DNA of 64,000 nt from Limnoperna fortunei (lineage: Eukaryota; Mollusca; Bivalvia; Mytilida; Modiolidae). The DNA is taken from assembly GCA_944474755.1 (NCBI GenBank), contig OX104118.1, forward strand, positions 87,961,860-88,025,859, given 5' to 3'. The notes below the pieces were generated by a model, which was not told where the DNA came from, made no database searches, and saw only the letters and a program-made list of their open reading frames with translations. The translations under genes and the position numbers were made by a program. Positions 58,201 to 64,000 of this stretch are shown here, piece after piece (position 1 is the stretch's first letter; the number at the start of each line of letters is the position of its first letter).

Positions 58201-59134
58201 TATGTAAAATGTGGTTATTACCAAACAAATATTGAGAAACTGAGATACGATTGTATGCAGGACAGTTCATTTTTGACAAAACTGTAAGAATGCACACATA
58301 AAGATCACTATTGTGTAATGATGTCAAAATGTCACTTTCAGTCATATAACGCAAATGCATATTAATTATCTTTTGACATCAGTATATTGTTATTCCATAT
58401 TTGTGCAGTTTTAATATTTTAGGCATTCATTAACAAACATGGCCTGGAATATAAAGATAAAACCATAAAAACATGCCTATTAATTATGTGCAGTGACAAA
58501 AAGCATATTTTGGTATCAACTTTCGTAGCATCGACAAAAGGTTTAAAGCAAGATTATTAATTTTTTAAACAAATTATCAGAATGTTGGCATATCAGATAT
58601 TTCATATTTGTCAAAGAACTGACATATTTTAGTAAGGGTTTTTTATTATTTAAAAAAAATTGGATTGAAAGTATTCGAAATCAAATCTTGCTTAAGTTCT
58701 GAAGTTGCATTAATATTATGATGTTGATGAATTGCATGATTTATAGATATGTAATGGACGCGGGAGATTTTGCATGCAATAACATCTAGTTTAACCCACC
58801 ATTTATTTTGAAATGCCTGTGAACCATTGATGCGAAGCATTGATGTAGTTACTATATTTGTGGTTGTTGGTTCTGGATTGTGGCATTTTTAGAACGAATT
58901 GTGGATTGTTTTTACTAACAGTTTCCACGTTGTTCGGTATTTTGTTATTACCTATTACCTTCATTTTCACAAAATGATAGTGGTCTTACATTATTGGAAT
59001 GTACACTAATATTTAATTGACGGAAATAACAGTAAAAATTGTATTAGACAGTAATTTAATTGACCTACGTTAAAACCTGTGAGCCTGATTCAAACTTTTC
59101 TAACACAAATGTAAAATATGCATTAAAATAAAAA
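58201..59134. other. Unassigned AT-rich DNA with an inverted R39 piece
   Basis: AACAGTTTCCACGTTGTTCG then GTATTTTGTTATTACC (58918-58955) is the reverse of the R39 repeat. No gene recognised. Confidence 0.45.
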
Positions 59135-59475
59135 TTAAAAGAGGTTTTAAGTGTCATTCAAAATGTTAGCAGTTGCCAAAGTGGACAAATTTGTCAAAAT
59201 GTCCAGTGGACAAACTTTTCACATGACTAAATTGGCCTCAACACAAAATGTCCAGGGGACAAATTTGTGCCGTGGAAAAAAACAAATTGTCAAAAAAAAT
59301 TTCAGAGGACAGAAATTGTCAAAAAATTGTCAAATTGACTGATATGTATTTTGCAAACAATTGCCAAAAGAACAGCCCAAGTTAACTTAGGTTGTCATAA
59401 TCTCTGCTTATGCCAGTCAAGTTCTCTGCTATGAGTTAACTTTCAGCTGTTAGAACCTCTGCTCTACAAGTTGGC
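59135..59475. repeat. Degenerate ATTTGTC / GTCCAG-rich tract upstream of gene B
   Basis: AAATTTGTC, AAAATGTCCAG, AATTGTCAAA and TCTCTGCT phrases recur. It ends about 100 bp before the gene B start codon. Confidence 0.55.
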
Positions 59476-59582
59476 TAGTATGCTGTTAGTACTGTACCCA
59501 TATATGCATGATAATACGGCTATGGTCGATATTAGAAATGCCTATAGTTTTTGTTGCAGATAATATTCCTGACGTCGGAATT

Positions 59583-59718
59583 ATGATGTTGCCTACAACT
59601 ATTGCACTGTTATGTTACCTCTCCATTGTGACATCACAGACATGTCTAGACAATGAGGAGAAAGCGACGATTAATATCATCAAATCTTCCATAGCCACTT
59701 TAGAGACAAGTCTTGAAA
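59583..59718 (+). CDS. Gene B exon 1: signal peptide and helical segment
   Basis: MMLPTTIALLCYLSIVTSQ has a hydrophobic core and a plausible cleavage before TCLDNEE. An earlier in-frame ATG at 59508 exists but would bury the signal peptide. The donor GTAGTC at 59719 is weak; it was chosen because it gives the phase 1 the next exon needs. The frame stays open to 59858. Confidence 0.6.
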
Positions 59719-62087
59719 GTAGTCACATTTTTCATAATTATGTACTATTAGAGGCCTTTTTTAACCTTTTAACCTCTAATCGAACACCAGCTCTCATGAT
59801 AATTGTAAATATTGTGTTGCATAAGGACGTCTTAGTTGGTGTAACAAATAGAGTGTAAAACTAAAGCACATTATTATTGTTTTAACAAAAAGTAAAAGTG
59901 AGAAAGACACTTTAATTTGGTCCGGGTTACTCACTTTCGGTTTGTTTTGTATCGTGTTGTATGTGTTTGTCTAAACAATTGCATTGTTTTGTTTCTTAGT
60001 TTTGAAAGGTGTTTCAACAACTTTTTCAGCTATATCATAGGGTCCATATTTATTGAGTTTTATTTGTCGAGGATATCCTTCCCACAGTTAGACTCTAACC
60101 CACAACCTCACTGTTGACGGACCTCGCGATCAATAGTAAATGACAAACTACCTTTACCACTCGGCCACAGGGGCCCCTCACAATAATAATTGCATTTTGT
60201 CCCAAGCAGATGTTGTTCGGTCGCCTTCTTTGCTATTTTTCTTTCTTCCCTTTAAAGCAGTATTTTAGCGAATATCATTTAACAAAATAATTACCGGTAA
60301 TTGTGTATATCAAAATAGAATAAAAATACTTGATTAAAAACAAACACTTTTTGTTTATTTTAAATATAGAAAAATCTCGTACTTGCAAGAAAGGTTGGTT
60401 AAGATTTAAGGACCATTACTACTACTTCGCATCTGAAACAAAACACTGGATTGGAGCAGAAGTAAGTTCATTAAGTTCATATAAAGATTGAATTTTATAA
60501 ATAATTGGTACATAAAACAATAGCCTTAGTTTTTTCTTTGAATATATAGATTGATTAATTTAATGTTTGCTTCAACGTCCGGCAATGTATTGCAGCTATA
60601 TTCAGGACAATAACAAGTTAACCAATAATGGCAATAAATCAACTGGAAAAATGAATGGACCAACGAGGAAAGAATTTCCCCAACTATTGCTTTCCGTATT
60701 AAAACCTGGTTGCATTTGAAATTAGATGGCTTTTATTCGAGTTTCCATCTTATCTTTTTGTTAACCATGTAACAATTTTGAAATCAAACCATGTTACAAT
60801 TTTCTTATTCCTTTGTTTATTTCTTATTTTCGTGGCATAATCTTATCATAATTTTTCAATTCCTATTTACTATAAACATATTTTCTGAATAAACTAGCCG
60901 ATGAAATAAAATTGTTTTGTAATCTGTTCCAGTCGTAGTGTGTCGTATTCGCAAATATAAAATATTAAAGTTCGTTCAATGTAAACTTTAAATTTCGATA
61001 CCATGTATGCACCTTTTTAAGGCAGTAACCTCTCATCAGCAATGTTAAACCAAACAATATGAATGTAGAAACCCCAAAAGTATTGTACAAGAAACACCTG
61101 AGGAATTAGGCCTAGGTGATTCTGTGTTTTAAATTGAAATACCGAGAAAACTTTGATAACAAATCAATGATTCATGCAAATGTGTGTCAGTCTGGACACT
61201 GGGATGTCGATTACCCCATAGGAACCTTTGCCCGCTAGAACTTGTATCTACCCAGTTGCTGACAATAGTGAAAGAAAGTACTCATGAACAACTACCTTCA
61301 GAAGACAACAACTCACTATACACAAATCAAAAAGCAACTGATAGTGTCTGTCTGTAAATAAGGAATAGTAAATAAATCACAATTACAGTAAAGAAATCTT
61401 CTCCACAATAGTTAATGCTAGATAACAATCATAAAAATATCACATCCATGTGCCAATAAAAATACCAAAATCTAGCAATGTTTATTTCTTTCAGATGTCA
61501 TGTCGAGAACTCGATGGCTACTTGGTACAAATTACAGACTCTGCTGAGAATAATTGGATTGTTGACAATATTAAAGGTTATCCATTTTCTATTTGCTCTC
61601 GTTTGAATAAATGTAAATAAAGTTTTCCTTTAGCTATATGAGCATAGCAATTATATTGTGCAAGGTAAATAAAGAAATGACTATCTTTAATGAATCTAAG
61701 GACATGGGATATGCGTATGTAATATAATGAACTGAATAATTGTCTAACAATAGACTTTTTTATTTTCATTGTTAACTTGGATTAAAATAGTCAATAACTA
61801 ATTACCATGAACAATCAAAGATAAGTTTTAGCAACACTTTAATAGCGATATATTTATATCAAGCAAGTGGTCAGGAAAATTCATGGATAGGTGCTTCAGA
61901 GCTAAAAGAAGGTGATTGGCGATGGGCTAATGATTTATCTAAGGTAGTATATTCTGATTGGATCCCAGGACAACCAGATAACAACGGTGGACAGGAAAAC
62001 TGCGTGCATATATATAAAGCGTACAACTACAAATGGAACGATTGGCAGTGTCAGCAACTATATCATTACATATGTGAGAGTCATATG
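59583..62087 (+). CDS. Gene B: secreted C-type lectin (QPD type), 3' end not found
   Basis: Exons 59583-59718 (donor tentative), 60370-60461, 61495-61576 and 61864-62087 join in frame to about 178 residues. Residues 1-19 (MMLPTTIALLCYLSIVTSQ) form a signal peptide; residues 20-46 look helical. The CTLD follows: CKKGWLRFKDHYYYF, MSCRELDGYLVQITD, WIGAS, IPGQPDNNGGQENC, KWNDWQC, YICESHM. The QPD and WND residues for galactose-type calcium-dependent binding are kept. The second N-terminal cysteine of gene A is Tyr here, so the long-form disulphide is lost. CTLD exon lengths equal those of gene A, so the two are close paralogues; gene B has no Ly6 domain. The final exon or stop was not identified. 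Confidence 0.82.
59719..60369. other. Gene B intron 1
   Basis: Contains the SINE at 60000-60178 and otherwise AT-rich sequence. Confidence 0.6.
60000..60178 (-). mobile_element. tRNA-derived SINE, minus strand, in gene B intron
   Basis: The minus strand has an A-box-like GTGGCCGAGTGGTAAAGG (60168-60151) and a B-box-like GGGTTAGAGTC (60101-60091) at tRNA spacing: a Leu/Ser-type tRNA head (60178-60085). The lower limit of the body is a guess. It is unlike the 28.4-kb SINE after the head. Confidence 0.6.
60370..60461 (+). CDS. Gene B exon 2: CTLD N-terminal part
   Basis: Acceptor AAATATAG, donor GTAAGT. It encodes SRTCKKGWLRFKDHYYYF and HWIGAE in 92 nt, aligned codon for codon with 4578-4669. 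Confidence 0.87.
60462..61494. other. Gene B intron 2
   Basis: AT-rich; no gene, RNA or clear repeat seen. Confidence 0.55.
61495..61576 (+). CDS. Gene B exon 3: CTLD helix 2 region
   Basis: Acceptor TTTCTTTCAG, donor GTTATC. It encodes MSCRELDGYLVQITDSAENN and WIVDNIK, 82 nt, ending in phase 1. Confidence 0.87.
61864..62087 (+). CDS. Gene B exon 4: CTLD ligand-binding half
   Basis: Acceptor ATATCAAG, donor GTATGT. It encodes SWIGASELKEGDWRWAND, IPGQPDNNGGQENC, NYKWNDWQC and YICESHM in 224 nt, the same length as 6212-6435. Confidence 0.88.
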
Positions 62088-62373
62088 GTATGTTTATTAG
62101 ACGTCATAAGCTATTTATACTTTCTTACACTTATTTAAAAAAAAAATATTTAAATTTATTAGCAGATAGGCAGATAGTGCCTATATACATAGGGTACTTA
62201 TATAGACAAATCTAATGTTATTAATATAATATGATAATTACATAAATACATGTTACTTCTTTCAAAAAAGTAACAGCAAATGGTTTTTCTTATCTTCACC
62301 TAGTATCTATTAATTTTTTTTCAAAATATGTGTATAGCTATTTGGGCTTTATTTCTTGAGAACTTTAGTGTAA
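62088..62373. other. Spacer after gene B exon 4
   Basis: Unspliced read-through would end within about 55 bases. No convincing terminal exon found. Confidence 0.4.
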
Positions 62374-64000
62374 CTACAAACTCCTTTTTGAAAATGCCGA
62401 ATATATTGATTTGTTTCTTTCTAAGTTCTGAGATGTATAATCTTTATAGATAGAAAAACTCAATATAGTTAAAATAACATTGAGGTCGGAATAAATTTTG
62501 TCCTCCGTTTTATATCCCACAACAATATTTGTAAGCCTATATCTTTGAAGAAGCTCATTTTTGAAGTAAATATTTACCATTTCCCAAAAGGTATGTAGCC
62601 ATTGACAGTCTAAGAATAAAATGCTTATAGTTTTCAATGTGATTACAATATACGCACAATGGTGTTTGTGTTATGTGCCAGATGAACAACTTTTCCTGGC
62701 ATGATAGAATATATAACGTTTCCATCGGAATATTTTTAAGTTGTTTTATAAAAGATTCTAATGGATAAAGCCAAAGATATTTTGAAGATTTAAGCTTTCG
62801 ATGTTGACAAGTTTTTTCCATTTCCAAATTCCAATATTTATTTTAGATTTTTTGTTAAGAAAGGTGTCATATATTTTGGCTATCCAAATCAGATATATCT
62901 ATATCCAGATTATAAAATTGTATTTTATTTTTGTCGATGTTTACTTTTGTTTTGATTGATTCTGAGGAGAAAAGAAGTTTCATCCATGATTTAGGAATCG
63001 CTGTTTTGACTATAAAAAAAATTCTGCAATACATTTAAATTTTGTATTTAATTTTGTTTACTGATTTTTTTTTTCATTTATGAACCCATTTTTATCTACC
63101 AAATCATTTATGTAAATTGTCCCGCTTTTCATCCAGTTTTGCATGAAGAGGGGTTTATTGTTGTATTTGATGTGTTCATCACCCCAAATAATTTCTTTTC
63201 GCATTTGATAGAGAGTTTTATTTCATTTGGGTCAATATTTTTTTTCATTTCAAACCAGTAATTTGTATAGTTTGTTATGTTAAATTCATTTTGAATATTA
63301 ACAGTTTAGGTCCAAACTAATTTCGGTATGACAGTCCAATTTTCATTTTTTGCACCTGTGATTCTAGAAATCCATTTAACTGTTAGCATTTTGAAATAAC
63401 TTTCTACATCAATCATGTGTAGTCCCCCTCGATTTTATTTTGCAATAAGCGTTGATCTTTTGACTTTTTCTGATTTACCGTTAAAGATGTTATAAAATAT
63501 TCCTTTTCTAATGATTATATATGTTCTAGTTTTATAACCGTTGCACATGCGATGTGGGTGAACTGTGGGATAATACGTGTCTTGATAATCATTATTTCAC
63601 CCAATATTTTTAAAGATTTCGTTTCCTCCATTTTTTCTTTGGATCTTATCTGTGCTCTTTTTGCAAGATATTCATATTAATTGACCAATTCTATTTCTTT
63701 GATTTTTAATTTTGTTTCTAAATTTTCATTTTTACCTGAATCATTTCTTTCATATAGCGATTTTAATTCTTATTCTAAGTTAGCTAATTTATTTCTTTTT
63801 ATATTTTGATCTATTACACTTACTGCTACACTTTCCCAATAATCAAAACCGTTTGTCGCATTTATTATTTCTCTTTTCAAAACTACGAGATCTAACTACT
63901 GTTCGTCTAGATAATCAGTTTTATTCAAAATATGTATATAGCTTACGATTATCGAAGCAAATTTGACTCAAAACATAGTGATGTACTGACGCAGTGATTA
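62374..64000 (-). pseudogene. L1/Tx1-like LINE, broken, continuing past the window
   Basis: Read on the minus strand from 64000 with several stops: NATNGFDYWESVAVSVIDQN, LAKRAQIRSKEKMEE, IIKTRIIPQFTHIACATV, then LKNIPMETLYILSCQEKLFI, WHITQTPLCVYCNHIENYKH, CQWLHTFWEMVNIYFKNE and LTNIVVGYKTEDKIYSD. The last parts match the C-terminal zinc-knuckle-like region (CxxCx7HxxxxC type) after LINE reverse transcriptases. The reverse transcriptase catalytic core is missing between the EN-like and C-terminal parts. Inactive. Confidence 0.75.

Overview
The window looks like AT-rich nuclear DNA from a bivalve mollusc, probably a mytilid mussel. The evidence is split genes with GT-AG introns, C-type lectin genes in the bivalve style, dense satellites, and many decayed retroelements and DNA transposons. 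I recognise several dispersed repeats as typical of mussel genomes, from memory and without a database search. There are no operons, bacterial genes, rRNA genes or CRISPR arrays. Only about 1.5 kb of the 64 kb is convincingly host protein-coding.

Three lectin loci carry the host coding sequence. Gene A (+, 221-6752, 5' end outside the window) joins a ten-cysteine Ly6/uPAR-like domain through a Thr-rich linker to a C-type lectin domain (CTLD) with a galactose-type QPD motif and WND. Gene B (+, 59583-62087, 3' end not found) has a signal peptide, a short helical segment and a QPD/WND CTLD; its three CTLD exons have the same lengths and phases as those of gene A (92, 82 and 224 nt). Gene C (-, 21460-18107) encodes a divergent CTLD that has lost the usual sugar/calcium motifs. 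A Ly6-type exon at 29214-29141 on the same strand may be its 5' part. All three are expected to be secreted or surface recognition proteins; that function is inferred from the families.

Layout. 0-7 kb: gene A, with a repeat carrying a hammerhead-ribozyme-like core in an intron. 8-16 kb: degenerate repeats, a second hammerhead-like repeat, a broken Ty3/Gypsy integrase (-), and minisatellites. 18-21.5 kb: gene C, whose last CTLD intron holds a 33-bp satellite rich in TGACGTCA. 24.9-37.6 kb: a satellite belt with arrays of 54, 32, 70 and 60 bp, plus foldback elements and a tRNA-derived SINE. 37.6-51 kb: two copies of one broken LINE, a Penelope-like reverse transcriptase remnant, a pogo-like DNA transposon with TA target duplications, and a Gypsy gag fragment. 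51-59 kb: a third full hammerhead-like repeat, a 642-bp inverted-repeat element, a foldback relative and low-complexity tracts. 59.5-64 kb: gene B, a SINE in its first intron, and a truncated LINE running off the window.

Long open frames over the satellites (up to 383 codons) are artefacts of repeat periods divisible by three. The points most worth checking are the Ly6-CTLD fusion and its split paralogues, the hammerhead-like cores, the link between satellite arrays and one inverted-repeat family, and the regulatory-site-like words repeated in two arrays.
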